Source: AP-15 sp963787425
GTDB taxonomy: Bacteria; Pseudomonadota; Alphaproteobacteria; ATCC43930; CGMCC-115725
Assembly: GCA_963787425.1 (NCBI GenBank)
Contig: CAWBCV010000013.1
Span: forward strand, 124,001-188,000
Reading direction: 5' to 3'
DNA length: 64,000 bases
The notes beneath the pieces were generated by a model. It was given only the letters and a program-made list of their open reading frames with translations, was not told the DNA's origin and made no database searches. Positions 15,781 through 24,677 of this stretch are shown one piece after another. Numbering within the stretch: the first letter of the stretch is position 1; each line of letters opens with the position of its first letter. The translations under genes and the position numbers were made by a program.

Positions 15781-17071
15781 AGGCACCGAAGGGTCTGCCG
15801 CGACGCCCTGCACCTCCGCCCGTCATGACGAGAGCCGGCAGGTCAGCCGGCTCATGCTGTTTTTTGCGCTGGTCTATATCGTTGAAGGCATTGGGCAGAC
15901 CGGCGGACTGATCGCCCAGCCGCTCAATTATTTCCTGAAACAGACCTACGGGTGGACGCCGGTTCAGGTCACTGCCTATCTGACGGTGCTCAACCTTCCC
16001 TGGATCATCAAGCCGGTCTACGGGATCGTCTCGGATTTCCTGCCGCTCTTCGGCTATCGCCGAAAGAGCTACCTCGTTCTCGCCAATTTGATGGCGGCGG
16101 GCGCTTATTGCTGGGTTACACAGATCGCCTCACCGGGCGAAATTATTGTGGCTCTGCTGCTCTCCGCCTACGGGATGGCGATATCGAGCACGGTGTGCGG
16201 CGCTATTCTCGTCGAGAACGGCCAGAAATTCGGCGCCAGCGATTCTTTCGTCAATCAACAGTGGTTGTGGTTCAACATAGCCGCGATGGCCTGCGGCTTT
16301 ATCGGCGGTCAGCTGGTCGAAAGGCTGACCCCGGCAGGGGCATTGCACGGCGCCGCCGCGATCATTGCTTTCGCCCCGCTGATCGTCGTCTTTGCCGGGG
16401 CGTTCCTGATCAGCGAGCCGCAGAGCCGCATCGATCTCCCCGAAATGAAGCGGACCTTTGCGAGCCTGCTGGCCGCCTTCACCCTGCGCGATCTTTGGAT
16501 AATCGCGCTGTTTCTTTTTGTTTACTATCTCAACCCGGGGCTCGGCACGCCGCTCTATTATCACATGACCGACGATCTCAAATTCTCGCAAGAGTACATC
16601 GGGATCCTCGGCTCGATCAATTCGGCGGGCTGGATCGCCGGCGCGCTGTTGTACCGCCGGTTTCTCAAAGGCATTACGGCAAGGACGCTGCTCAATTTGA
16701 GCATCGCGCTCGGCATCGTGACTACTGCAGCCTTTCTGCTGCTGTGGAGCGAGGCCCTGGCAGCGGCGATCAACTTCTTCAGCGGGATCGCAACCATGGT
16801 CGCATTTGTGGCGACCTTGAGCCTAGCCGCGGATTATTGCCCGCCTCGGGCGGAAGGTTTCGCCTTCGCGGCTCTGATGTCGGTCACCAACTTTACGGGG
16901 GCCCTATCCGATAATCTCGGCTCTTTTCTGTACGAGCATCTGTTTCAGCGCCAACTCGATCCCCTGATCCTGGTGTCGGCCGCATGTACCGCGGTGGCAT
17001 TCGCTTTTGTGCCGTTGCTGCGCCTCGGCGACAAGCAACCCGGGGAACCCCTCCTTGCGCGCAATGATTGA
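15764..17071 (+). CDS. MFS-type BT1/folate-biopterin transporter family protein
   Basis: Up to 435 residues with about 12 hydrophobic segments. The segment LTVLNLPWIIKPVYGIVSDFLPLFGYRRKSY is diagnostic of the BT1 (folate-biopterin transporter) branch of the major facilitator superfamily. NPGLGTPLYYHMTDDLKFSQEY before the seventh helix supports this. The longest frame begins with a TTG at 15764 inside ridA. An ATG at 15854, directly before the first helix (MLFFALVYIVEGIG), is an alternative start. Eukaryotic members carry folates and pterins; bacterial and plastid homologues are mostly uncharacterised. Overlap with ridA suggests the same operon. Confidence 0.82.
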   Translation: MSRSGEGTEGSAATPCTSARHDESRQVSRLMLFFALVYIVEGIGQTGGLIAQPLNYFLKQTYGWTPVQVTAYLTVLNLPWIIKPVYGIVSDFLPLFGYRRKSYLVLANLMAAGAYCWVTQIASPGEIIVALLLSAYGMAISSTVCGAILVENGQKFGASDSFVNQQWLWFNIAAMACGFIGGQLVERLTPAGALHGAAAIIAFAPLIVVFAGAFLISEPQSRIDLPEMKRTFASLLAAFTLRDLWIIALFLFVYYLNPGLGTPLYYHMTDDLKFSQEYIGILGSINSAGWIAGALLYRRFLKGITARTLLNLSIALGIVTTAAFLLLWSEALAAAINFFSGIATMVAFVATLSLAADYCPPRAEGFAFAALMSVTNFTGALSDNLGSFLYEHLFQRQLDPLILVSAACTAVAFAFVPLLRLGDKQPGEPLLARND

Positions 17072-17231
17072 TTTGCAGCGGGCGGCAAATCGCCCAGTTC
17101 TGGATCATTTCTGGTGGTTGGGACCCGTTTTCGGATGAACATCTCCTTTTCTCATAGCGCAAACTGGTGTTCAACTGTATGTTCGGCCGTGTTTACCCTG
17201 CTCACGTTAAGGACAAGGATAAGCGGGTCCC

Positions 17232-17711
17232 ATGCACAAGTTGCTTCCAGTGCTTGTGTTTCTTGCAACTGCATCGGCCTTTTCTCAGGGATCGACAGCC
17301 GTCGAGTTGCCGTTCGCCGCTGACGTTTCAGGCGCCGGCAATGCCCTCGTGCTCGTCGGCGGCATGGGCGGCGGGACCGGGGGCGGTATGGGTGGCGGCG
17401 CCGGGTCTATGGCTATGCCAGGAGGCATGGGGGGCATGACTGGGGGTGGCATGGGGGGCATGACGGGGGGCGGCATGACCGGTGGAATGGGTGGAATGTC
17501 TGGCGGCATGAGTGGTTATGGCGTCACGCCGAGCGACAATTTCGGCAGCACCTCAGGTGGAGCGGATCCAAGCAGCGGAGGCGCGCAGCCGGCGCAATAC
17601 TACCTGTGCATCACGCCTTACGACCGATGCTCGTTTGCCTCCTCCCCCGGCTCCCGTCGCAGCGGTTCCTCATGCACGTGTGCCACCGGACATCGCGGCA
17701 CGGTCAAATAG
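17232..17711 (+). CDS. secreted Gly/Met-repeat protein with four-Cys tail
   Basis: 159 residues in three parts. A Sec signal peptide (1 to about 20) is followed by a short linker. A low-complexity segment (about 43-95) of GGM, GGGM and TGGGM units contains 12 methionines. A Ser/Gly-rich linker leads to a tail with Cys126, Cys133, Cys148 and Cys150 (YYLCITPYDRCSF, then SSCTCATGHRG). The tail looks like a small disulphide- or metal-bound module. I recall similar Cys tails on short exported alphaproteobacterial proteins but know no function. Met-rich exported repeats elsewhere bind Cu(I)/Ag(I) or act as oxidant sinks; either would be inference. It has its own leader region and appears monocistronic. 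Confidence 0.75.
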   Translation: MHKLLPVLVFLATASAFSQGSTAVELPFAADVSGAGNALVLVGGMGGGTGGGMGGGAGSMAMPGGMGGMTGGGMGGMTGGGMTGGMGGMSGGMSGYGVTPSDNFGSTSGGADPSSGGAQPAQYYLCITPYDRCSFASSPGSRRSGSSCTCATGHRGTVK

Positions 17712-17725
17712 GCCGCGGGCCAAGA

Positions 17726-18481
17726 TTATCTGATAACTCCCGGCGGCAGGATTTCCTTCTCACCCAGCATTTCCGAGCGGTAGAGCTCGGAGATCGAGGC
17801 CCAGCGCAATTCGCAGATCTCCTCGGCGACCTGCTCGGCACGCGCCTCGAGCTGCGGCGTGTCGAGATACCTGCCGCACAGCTCGATCTGGCGGCGGCTG
17901 TGCTCAACATCGGCTGCGTCGTGCTCGGTGAAGAACTCGATCTCCGGCGAATTCAGCCTGAACCCGTAATGCTTCTCGAAGGCCGGCAGCAGGACTTCGC
18001 TGATCAACCCCGGCATCTGGCCCTCCTGGGTCGTCTGCATCGCCAGGATCACGCCGACCGGCTCATTGGCGGTAGTATGATACATGTATAGCGAGCGCGC
18101 CCACCAGGCGGGAGGCATCTTCGTGTTGCGGACCTCGTCGTCGGTGAGGCCGGCGGCGCGGCAGAACCGCAGGATCAGCTCGTTATGGTCATGGGGCTTG
18201 TGGCCCGGCTCGGGGATCGCCTTCAGCCCCTCCTCCTCGGCAATGTTCTCGGCGATCATCTTGCGCACGTCTTCGAAATGATAGCCGCGTGCATAGAGCA
18301 TCCCGAAGCTCGCCAACGCCCGCGACACGAAATGGTAGTGCAACGCCTGATAGCGGCCCAACGCCCTCAGCGGCAACTTCCCTTCGCCAAAAGCGAGAAA
18401 GAACGGATGCCGCTTGGTGTGCCAGCGCTCGCGGATTGCCAAGATTCGATCGGTGATCGGAAGATTGCCATTGCGTGCCAT
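17726..18481 (-). CDS. TenA/PqqC-like (haem-oxygenase-fold) iron-containing redox enzyme
   Basis: 251 residues, all-helical. Motifs are RERWHTKRHPFFLAFGEGKLPLRALGRYQALHYHF, NIAEEEGLKAIPEPGHKPHDHNELILRFCRAAGL and FFTEHDAADVEHSRRQIELC. The spaced His/Glu residues (EEE, HDHNE, EHDAADVEH) fit the diiron or cofactor-less haem-oxygenase-like fold shared by PqqC, TenA and the iron-containing redox enzyme family. There are no pqqA, B, D or E genes in the window, so a PQQ role is not supported. It may oxidise or cleave a small metabolite. Apparently monocistronic; the region upstream is a broken cyclase. Confidence 0.8.
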   Translation of the reverse strand: MARNGNLPITDRILAIRERWHTKRHPFFLAFGEGKLPLRALGRYQALHYHFVSRALASFGMLYARGYHFEDVRKMIAENIAEEEGLKAIPEPGHKPHDHNELILRFCRAAGLTDDEVRNTKMPPAWWARSLYMYHTTANEPVGVILAMQTTQEGQMPGLISEVLLPAFEKHYGFRLNSPEIEFFTEHDAADVEHSRRQIELCGRYLDTPQLEARAEQVAEEICELRWASISELYRSEMLGEKEILPPGVIR

Positions 18482-18537
18482 TTCCGTTGTCTCCCGCGAC
18501 GAAACACTATGCTCCTAGCATAGCTACAAACGCCGAT

Positions 18538-18880
18538 ACCCGCCACGTCAGCGGCGAGGATCGCGGCGATAACGAACAGCCAGCGAATGCGCGATAGAGC
18601 CGTCGTGATTTCCTCGACCATCCCGTCAGCGAAATACTCCTGCTCCAGACCGCCGCTCATGTTCTGGAAGGGGAGGACTACGATCGACGGCTTGTCGGGG
18701 AGGGCGAGTGCAGGCGCGTCAGCCGCCGGGACGAGTGCGGTCGAACGCGATAGTCGCGCACGGGCCGCGCAATGTTCTTGACATGTTGGGCGCCCAAATC
18801 CTCAAAGACAAAGGGCAGCCGGTCGCGGACCTGGTCATGAACCGTATTGGAGATGAATACCCCGCCGGCATCGGCCAGGG
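18538..18880 (-). pseudogene. adenylate cyclase/TolB-domain remnant, scrambled
   Basis: Reading the minus strand, the end of a class III cyclase domain appears first (VFISNTVHDQVRDRLPFVF, DLGAQHVKNIARPVRDY). After a frameshift the TolB-like start follows (LALPDKPSIVVLPFQNMSG, EQEYFADGMVEEITTALSRIRWLFVIA). This is fused directly to AAILAADVAG, which belongs at the beginning of a cyclase domain. The same motifs occur in intact order in the gene at 4127-6187. The order end-of-gene then beginning-of-gene is what deletion between two tandem cyclase genes would leave. The remnant touches the 3' end of purD. Confidence 0.8.
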
Positions 18881-18885
18881 CCGCG

Positions 18886-20145
18886 CTATCGGCGGCCGAT
18901 GTCGCGTCGGCAGAAGCCTTCGTGCCACTGGATGCGGTCGACTGCGGCGTAGGCGCGTTCGCGGGCTTTGTGGAGGTCTCGGCCGAGGGCGGTCACACCG
19001 AGTACGCGCCCGCCATCGGCGATCAGCCGTTGATGATCGCGGCGCGTGCCGGCCTGGAAGATCTTGACCTTGGGGTCGCTCGCCGCAGCGTCGAGGCCGC
19101 GGATCTCGCTGCCGCCCTGCGGCTCGTCGGGATAGCCCTTAGCCGCCATCACCACGCATAACGCGGCTTCAGCCTGCCAGCGCAAATCGACCGATTTCAG
19201 CACCCCGTCATGGGCGGCGATCAGCGCCGGCAACGGATCACTCATCAGCCGCATCATCAACACCTGGCATTCCGGGTCGCCGAAACGGGCGTTGAATTCG
19301 AGCAGCATCGGGCCCGCTTCCGTCAGCATCAGGCCGGCATAGAGGACCCCCTTGAACGTGCGCCCCTCGCGCTCCAATGCGTCGATCGCCGGCAGTATGA
19401 TGCGCTCCATCACCACGCCCTCGACCGCGGGGGTCACCAGGGGACTGGGCGAATACGCGCCCATGCCGCCGGTGTTCGGGCCGATGTCCCCTTCGCCGAC
19501 CCGCTTGTAATCCTGCGCCGAGGCGAGCGGCAGCGCATCTTTGCCGTCGACTAACGCGAAGAAGCTCGCTTCCTCGCCGGCGAGAAAATCCTCGACGACA
19601 ATCTCGAGCCCGGCCGCGCTGAACCGGCGTTCGACGAGTGCGGCATCGACCGCGCGGTAGGCGGTGTCGAGATCGTCGGCGACGACCACGCCCTTACCAG
19701 CGGCGAGGCCGTCGGCCTTGACGACGATCGGTGCGCCATGACTCGCGATGAAGGTTTTCGCCGCTGCCGGATCGCGGAAGCGGCGGTGCGCCGCGGTCGG
19801 GATCTGCGCACGCACCAAGAGGTCCTTGGCGAAGGCCTTGGAGGCTTCGATTGCCGAGGCTGCAGCACTTGGACCGAAGGCGGCAATCCCTTCGGCTTCG
19901 AGCGCGTCGACGAGCCCCAGGACGAGCGGTGTTTCGGGACCCACCACGCAGAAATCGATCTGCTCGTTGCGGCAAAACTCGACGAGGGCCTTGATGTCGG
20001 TCGCGCCGATTGCGATGCACTCGGCTTCCTCGGCGATCCCCGCATTGCCGGGGGCGCAGAACAGTTGATCAACCAGCGGCGACGCCGAGATCGCCCAGGC
20101 GAGCGCGTGTTCGCGACCCCCCGATCCCACCACCAGCACCCGCAT
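18886..20145 (-). CDS. purD: phosphoribosylamine-glycine ligase
   Basis: 419 residues with the standard ATP-grasp layout. The N-terminal Rossmann-like GSGGREHALAWAI is followed by VGPETPLVLGLVDALEAEGI and ATP-grasp motifs VVKADGLAAGKGVVVADD, GPNTGGMGAYSPSP and MLLEFNARFGDPECQ. PurD joins glycine to phosphoribosylamine to form GAR, the second step of de novo purine synthesis. Its length matches the family. It is divergent from xseA with 34 bases between starts, an arrangement common in alphaproteobacteria. The 3' end abuts cyclase debris but the reading frame is complete. Confidence 0.97.
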   Translation of the reverse strand: MRVLVVGSGGREHALAWAISASPLVDQLFCAPGNAGIAEEAECIAIGATDIKALVEFCRNEQIDFCVVGPETPLVLGLVDALEAEGIAAFGPSAAASAIEASKAFAKDLLVRAQIPTAAHRRFRDPAAAKTFIASHGAPIVVKADGLAAGKGVVVADDLDTAYRAVDAALVERRFSAAGLEIVVEDFLAGEEASFFALVDGKDALPLASAQDYKRVGEGDIGPNTGGMGAYSPSPLVTPAVEGVVMERIILPAIDALEREGRTFKGVLYAGLMLTEAGPMLLEFNARFGDPECQVLMMRLMSDPLPALIAAHDGVLKSVDLRWQAEAALCVVMAAKGYPDEPQGGSEIRGLDAAASDPKVKIFQAGTRRDHQRLIADGGRVLGVTALGRDLHKARERAYAAVDRIQWHEGFCRRDIGRR

Positions 20146-20179
20146 CGCTCTTCCTCCCGCGCTCGGCTATCATGTAGGG

Positions 20180-21607
20180 ATGAACGATACTTCTGTCGCG
20201 GCCCCGGTTCGCTCCAACCTCGCCGAATACACCGTTTCCGAACTGGCGCGCGCGCTCAAACGCTCGATAGAGGAAAATTTCTCCTTTGTGCGGGTGCGCG
20301 GCGAAATCTCCGGCTGGAAGCGGCACAGCTCGGGCCATTGCTATCTATGCCTAAAGGACAGCGACGCGGTGCTCGACGCGGTGTGCTGGCGTACGACGGC
20401 GATGCGGCTCGGGATCAAACCCGAAGACGGGATGGAGGTGGTGTGCACCGGCCGCCTCACCACGTTCCCCGGCCGCTCGAAATACCAGCTGATCATCGAT
20501 ACGATCGAGCTTGCGGGGATCGGCGCCTTGCTCAAATTGCTCGAGGACCGGCGCCGGCGCCTCGCCGCCGAGGGACTGTTCGCGCCCGAGCGCAAGAAAA
20601 AGTTGCCGTTTCTGCCGGAGGTGATCGGCATCGTCACCTCGCCGTCGGGAGCGGTGATCCGCGACGTCCTGCACCGGCTTTCCGACCGCTTCCCGCGCCG
20701 GGTTCTGCTGTGGCCGGTGGCCGTCCAAGGCGAGGGGGCGGCCGCTCAGGTGGCGGCCGCCATCACCGGCTTCAACCACCTTCCCGAAGGCGGGATGGTG
20801 CCACGGCCGCAGCTGATCATCGTCGCGCGCGGCGGCGGCAGTCTCGAGGATTTGATGCCGTTCAATGAGGAGATCGTCGTGCGCGCCGCTGCCGCCTCGG
20901 CGATCCCGCTGATCTCGGCGGTGGGCCATGAGACCGATACGACCCTGATCGATCATGCGAGCGATCGCCGCGCGCCGACCCCGACCGCCGCGGCTGAAAT
21001 GGCGGTGCCGGTGCGGCTCGATCTGATCGCCGGGCTCGAGGGCAAATCGAGCCGGCTCTCCGCCGGCCTCTCCCGGCTCTTCGGCGAGCGCCGGCTACAC
21101 CTCGCAGGGCTCGCCCGTGGGCTTCCCGATCCGCACGACCTGATCGGATCAGCGGCGCAGCGCCTCGACGACCGTGCCGAGCGGCTGCGGCTGGCTGCCG
21201 ACCGGCGCCTGCGGGCGGCCCAGCACAGCCTCGATCTCGCGGCAGCGCGCTTGCGGCCTGCGGTGCTGTCGGCCGATCTCGACCGCTCGCGCGCCCGCAC
21301 CGCCGAGTTCGAGCCGCGGCTGCGTGCCGCTATGGCGCGCTTCATCGACCGAAACCACCACTTGCTCGATAATTTCGCGGGACGGCTCGCGACCCACTCG
21401 GAACGCCACGAAAGCCTGCTCGCGCGCGGCTACGTCGTGGTCCGGAACGGAGTCGCGCGGGTGTTGACCGAAGCGGCGGAGATCAGCGCCGGTGATCCGC
21501 TCGATCTCGAATTTCACGACGGCCGGGTCGGTGTGGTTGCCGGCAGCAGGCCGCGGCCCCGGACCCGGCGCACGGGCGTCCATCCGGGGCAGGGGAGCTT
21601 GTTCTGA
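20180..21607 (+). CDS. xseA: exodeoxyribonuclease VII large subunit
   Basis: 475 residues. An N-terminal OB-fold domain (SNLAEYTVSELARALKRSIEENFSFVRVRGEIS, SGHCYLCLKD) is followed by the catalytic part with IGIVTSPSGAVIRDVLHRL, ARGGGSLEDLMPFNEE and PLISAVGHETDTTLIDHASDRRAPTPTAAAE. A long helical C-terminal region precedes the terminal LLARGYVVVRNG domain. ExoVII degrades single-stranded DNA from both ends together with the small subunit XseB, which is not in this window. The length fits the family. It is 36 bases ahead of the dCache sensor gene, so the two may be co-transcribed. Confidence 0.96.
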   Translation: MNDTSVAAPVRSNLAEYTVSELARALKRSIEENFSFVRVRGEISGWKRHSSGHCYLCLKDSDAVLDAVCWRTTAMRLGIKPEDGMEVVCTGRLTTFPGRSKYQLIIDTIELAGIGALLKLLEDRRRRLAAEGLFAPERKKKLPFLPEVIGIVTSPSGAVIRDVLHRLSDRFPRRVLLWPVAVQGEGAAAQVAAAITGFNHLPEGGMVPRPQLIIVARGGGSLEDLMPFNEEIVVRAAAASAIPLISAVGHETDTTLIDHASDRRAPTPTAAAEMAVPVRLDLIAGLEGKSSRLSAGLSRLFGERRLHLAGLARGLPDPHDLIGSAAQRLDDRAERLRLAADRRLRAAQHSLDLAAARLRPAVLSADLDRSRARTAEFEPRLRAAMARFIDRNHHLLDNFAGRLATHSERHESLLARGYVVVRNGVARVLTEAAEISAGDPLDLEFHDGRVGVVAGSRPRPRTRRTGVHPGQGSLF

Positions 21608-21643
21608 CGCGCTCGTATCGCCTGGAGGGGAGGGTAGTGGGCC

Positions 21644-22876
21644 GTGACCGACCAGCAACGCTATCCGCATCATCGGCCGGCAAGTCCTGGCGCCGAGCAG
21701 TCGCGGCCCCTTTGGCAGTATTATGTCGGAATAACCGCCCTGCTGCTCGTTATGGTGGTCGCGCTGACGGGCGGGATCATCTGGTACAATTCAAAAAAGA
21801 CGAATCAGTTGGCGTTCGCCGCCGCCGAGCGAATGATGCTCGAAGCCGGCGAAGACGTTTCGAACCGCATCAAGCTGCTCTACGACCCGATGTACGCCAT
21901 CGTCGGGATCGCGTCGCTGGTGCCCGAACTGACCTCGCCGGCGATCAAGGAAGACCCTCACGCAATGTTGTTGATGCTGCGGGTGCTGAGGATCTACCCG
22001 CAGATCCTGTCGTTCTATGTCGGGTTCGACAACGGCGAATTCTTCATGGTGACCCACATCGCCGGCGAGAACAGCGCAGCCTTGCGCAGCGAGCTGCATT
22101 CCCCCCCGGATGCGGCCTTCGCCAACGAGATCGTCTCCGCGGACGCGGCGGGCGATCGCAAGACACGGTGGGTTTTTCTCGCTGACGATGGCTCCGTCGT
22201 CGGGCGCCGCGATGGCGCGGCCTTCGATCCCCGCGAACGTCCCTGGTACGATGCCGCAAAGCGCAGCGATGCCGTCGAGCGGAGCGATCTTTACATTTTC
22301 GCGACCAGCGGCGAGGCGGGCTTCACCTTGAGCCGCAGCTTCACCGGGGAGCCCGCCGGAGTCATGGGCGCCGACCTTGCTGCCAGCGACCTTGCTCGCT
22401 TTCTCCGCGATCAGCACATCACCCCATCCAGCACCGCCTTCATTTTCACGAAGACGGGCGAGGTGATCGCGCTTCCGGATGTCGCGCGGATCGCCCAGGC
22501 GGTTCATTCCGACGGTCAGATGCTGGTGGCTCCGCCCAAGATCGGTTATCTGAACGATCCAGTGATCGCCGGTCTCGTTGCCGCCTACGAGGACGGACAC
22601 ATGTCCGGGACCCGCTTCTATGATGTGGCCGGCCGGACCTGGGTCGGGCACGTCCTTGATATCCCGCCCCGCTACGGACGAGATCAGCTGCTTGCGATCA
22701 TGGTGCCGCTCGACGAGATCGAAAAGCCGATCACCGAGATTCGGAACCAGACGCTTTTGTACTCGATTGCGTTTCTCGTCTTCGCTCTACCGCTTTACGT
22801 GACGCTCGTCGTCGCCTGGATCGACCGCCGCCTCGAAGGCCGGCTTCGCCGGCCCGGATCGAGAGACGACGACTGA
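21644..22876 (+). CDS. dCache-type membrane sensor without output domain
   Basis: 410 residues, GTG start with GGAGGG nearby. One transmembrane helix at about 25-47 is followed by a long extracytoplasmic region (about 50-365) resembling a double Cache ligand-binding domain (DVSNRIKLLYDPMYAIVGIA; FDPRERPWYDAA, the usual RPWY motif; SSTAFIFTKTGEVIALPD). A second helix lies at about 371-393. Only some 17 basic residues follow in the cytoplasm. Related proteins normally continue into HAMP plus cyclase, GGDEF, kinase or chemoreceptor modules. None follows here in any frame before the aquaporin gene. It could work through a partner or be a naturally truncated receptor. Confidence 0.78.
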   Translation: MTDQQRYPHHRPASPGAEQSRPLWQYYVGITALLLVMVVALTGGIIWYNSKKTNQLAFAAAERMMLEAGEDVSNRIKLLYDPMYAIVGIASLVPELTSPAIKEDPHAMLLMLRVLRIYPQILSFYVGFDNGEFFMVTHIAGENSAALRSELHSPPDAAFANEIVSADAAGDRKTRWVFLADDGSVVGRRDGAAFDPRERPWYDAAKRSDAVERSDLYIFATSGEAGFTLSRSFTGEPAGVMGADLAASDLARFLRDQHITPSSTAFIFTKTGEVIALPDVARIAQAVHSDGQMLVAPPKIGYLNDPVIAGLVAAYEDGHMSGTRFYDVAGRTWVGHVLDIPPRYGRDQLLAIMVPLDEIEKPITEIRNQTLLYSIAFLVFALPLYVTLVVAWIDRRLEGRLRRPGSRDDD

Positions 22877-22976
22877 GATCCTTCGTCCGCCGAGGCCTGA
22901 TGCCTATCCATTAGGCGCGCTTGTTGGCGGCGTTTTCAACCGTTAGAGTACAATTAGTTAACATGGGAGGACAGCA

Positions 22977-23720
22977 ATGGACAGCGAGATGTCACGGCGC
23001 GTTGTCGCCGAGTTCTTTGGCACGTTCTGGCTTGTATTGGGCGGTTGCGGCGCCGCAGTCCTGGCCGCTGGTTTTCCGAACCTCGGGATCGGTTTTCTCG
23101 GCGTCGCCTTCGCATTCGGCTTGACGGTGCTGACGATGGCCTATGCGGTCGGTCACATCTCCGGCGGCCACTTCAACCCGGCGGTCACGATTGGCTTATG
23201 GAGCGCCGGGAGATGCGCCAGCAAGCATGTGATCCCTTACATCGTGGCGCAGGTTATCGCTGCCATCTTCGCCGCCGCAGTCTTGTGGGTGATCGCCTCG
23301 GGCAAGCCCGAGTGGGTGGCCGGCGGTTTTGCCGCCAACGGCTATGGCAACCTCAGCCCCGGCAAATACGGCCTGGGAAGTTGTTTTGTCGATGAAGTGG
23401 TGATGACGTTCTTTTTCCTCTTCATCATCATCGGCACCACGTCGAAGGGAGCGGCCGCCGGCTTCGCTGGGATTCCGATCGGCCTCGCCCTGACCTTGAT
23501 TCATCTGGTCTCGATCCCGGTCACCAACACTTCGGTCAACCCGGCGCGCAGCACCGGGCCGGCTCTGTTTGCCGGCGGCGAATATATCGCTCAGCTGTGG
23601 CTCTTTTGGCTCGCGCCTCTCATCGGCGCGGTAATTGCCGGGCTGCTGACCCGCTGGATGTATGAAACCGAAGCCATCATCGAGACTGTCGTCGTCGAGG
23701 AAAGGCGGATAACAACCTAA
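22977..23720 (+). CDS. aqpZ: aquaporin Z (MIP family water channel)
   Basis: 247 residues with six membrane helices and both NPA half-helices: SGGHFNPAVTIGLW in the first repeat and TNTSVNPARSTGPALF in the second. An aromatic/arginine filter Arg follows the second NPA. The N-terminus RRVVAEFFGTFWLVLGGCGAAVLAAGFP matches the AqpZ group rather than glycerol facilitators. The ATG has GGGAGGACAG upstream. It allows rapid osmotic water flow across the inner membrane. The stop overlaps by four bases with the stop of the convergent acyltransferase gene. Confidence 0.96.
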   Translation: MDSEMSRRVVAEFFGTFWLVLGGCGAAVLAAGFPNLGIGFLGVAFAFGLTVLTMAYAVGHISGGHFNPAVTIGLWSAGRCASKHVIPYIVAQVIAAIFAAAVLWVIASGKPEWVAGGFAANGYGNLSPGKYGLGSCFVDEVVMTFFFLFIIIGTTSKGAAAGFAGIPIGLALTLIHLVSIPVTNTSVNPARSTGPALFAGGEYIAQLWLFWLAPLIGAVIAGLLTRWMYETEAIIETVVVEERRITT

Positions 23721-24676
23721 TCGGGCCAGCGCCGGTGCAGCCAGAACCACTCCTCGGGTCGATCTCGGATCCATTCTTCTAAAGTCTGATTGACCCTCGC
23801 CATCAGGGCGGCGACGTCGGCGTGATGATCGCCGCTACGCGGCAGCGGCAACGGTGGGAAGACGGTCAGCCGAAAATGCGCGCCGCCGAGCCGCTCGACA
23901 CGCGCGGGCAGCACATCGCAGTCGAAGCGCAGCGCGAGCGAGGCGACGGCGGATGATGTCATCGCCGTTCGGCCAAAAAAGGGCACCGGAACTCCGTCGT
24001 TCATCTTCTGGTCCGCGAGCATCGTCAGATGCGCACCACGCCGCAGCACCGCGATCGCGCGCCGGGCGGCGACGGTGCCTTTGGGGATCAATTCGCCGCT
24101 GCTGCCGCGGAAACGGGTGATCATACGGTCCACCAGCGGATTGTTGGCGGCGCGGTAGATCTGCGCGACCGAGATCCCGTATTGGATCGCCGCGAGCATC
24201 GCGATCTCCCAATTGGCGATATGCCCGGAGAAGATGATCATGCGGCGCCCCGTCGCGACCGCCCGATCTATGTGCTCGAGGCCGTGCGTCTCGACGCCGC
24301 CGCCGGGTTCGAACACGCGGATCTGACGCAGATGCGGATACTCGGCCGCGACCCGGCCGAGATTGTCCCACATCTCCGCAACGATGTTCGCGATTTCGTG
24401 GTCTGCGAGTTCCGGCAGGGCTCGCCGGATGTTGAGCCGGGCGCGTTTGGAAACCCCGAGCCGCGGGCCGATGAGGCGCGCCGACGCGCCGCCGATGGCT
24501 GACGCCCAATCGAGCGGCAAAAGCCCGAACGCGGCAAAGCACAGCGCCGCCCCCCAGCCCTGCAGTCGGTGCGCAATACTGATTGGCTTTTCCCGGCACG
24601 CAGCCGTTCTCCCGCTCGTCCGCCTACGCGCATCCACCACGCCGGGAGCAATCTGGGGCTGTAGCTTCCCTGACAA
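23717..24676 (-). CDS. lauroyl/myristoyl acyltransferase, LpxL/HtrB family
   Basis: 319 residues. It has the acyltransferase HX4E motif FSGHIANWEIA (His152, Glu157), RAANNPLVDRMITRFRGSSGELIPKG and ADQKMNDGVPVPFFGRTAMT, plus one N-terminal hydrophobic segment that anchors it at the inner membrane. Family members add secondary fatty acids to Kdo2-lipid IVA. The longest frame begins with a TTG (24676) two bases from the lpxK stop. A GTG 12 codons in is another choice, and no ATG fits. It is the last gene of the msbA-DUF374-waaA-lpxK operon, which fixes its role in lipid A assembly. Which acyl chain it adds cannot be told. Confidence 0.88.
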   Translation of the reverse strand: MSGKLQPQIAPGVVDARRRTSGRTAACREKPISIAHRLQGWGAALCFAAFGLLPLDWASAIGGASARLIGPRLGVSKRARLNIRRALPELADHEIANIVAEMWDNLGRVAAEYPHLRQIRVFEPGGGVETHGLEHIDRAVATGRRMIIFSGHIANWEIAMLAAIQYGISVAQIYRAANNPLVDRMITRFRGSSGELIPKGTVAARRAIAVLRRGAHLTMLADQKMNDGVPVPFFGRTAMTSSAVASLALRFDCDVLPARVERLGGAHFRLTVFPPLPLPRSGDHHADVAALMARVNQTLEEWIRDRPEEWFWLHRRWPD

Positions 24677-24677
24677 A

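Noticed and set aside
17285..17509. Proline-repeat (PPIPP) protein antisense to the Gly/Met gene
   Set aside because: Simply the reverse complement of GGM codons; no signal peptide or start context.
17360..17520. CRISPR-like or minisatellite array
   Set aside because: The repeat units are codon-based, short and within a reading frame; there are no spacers.
17726..18481. pqqC
   Set aside because: Fold motifs fit but none of the other pqq genes is present, and the sequence fits the broader iron-containing redox enzyme group.
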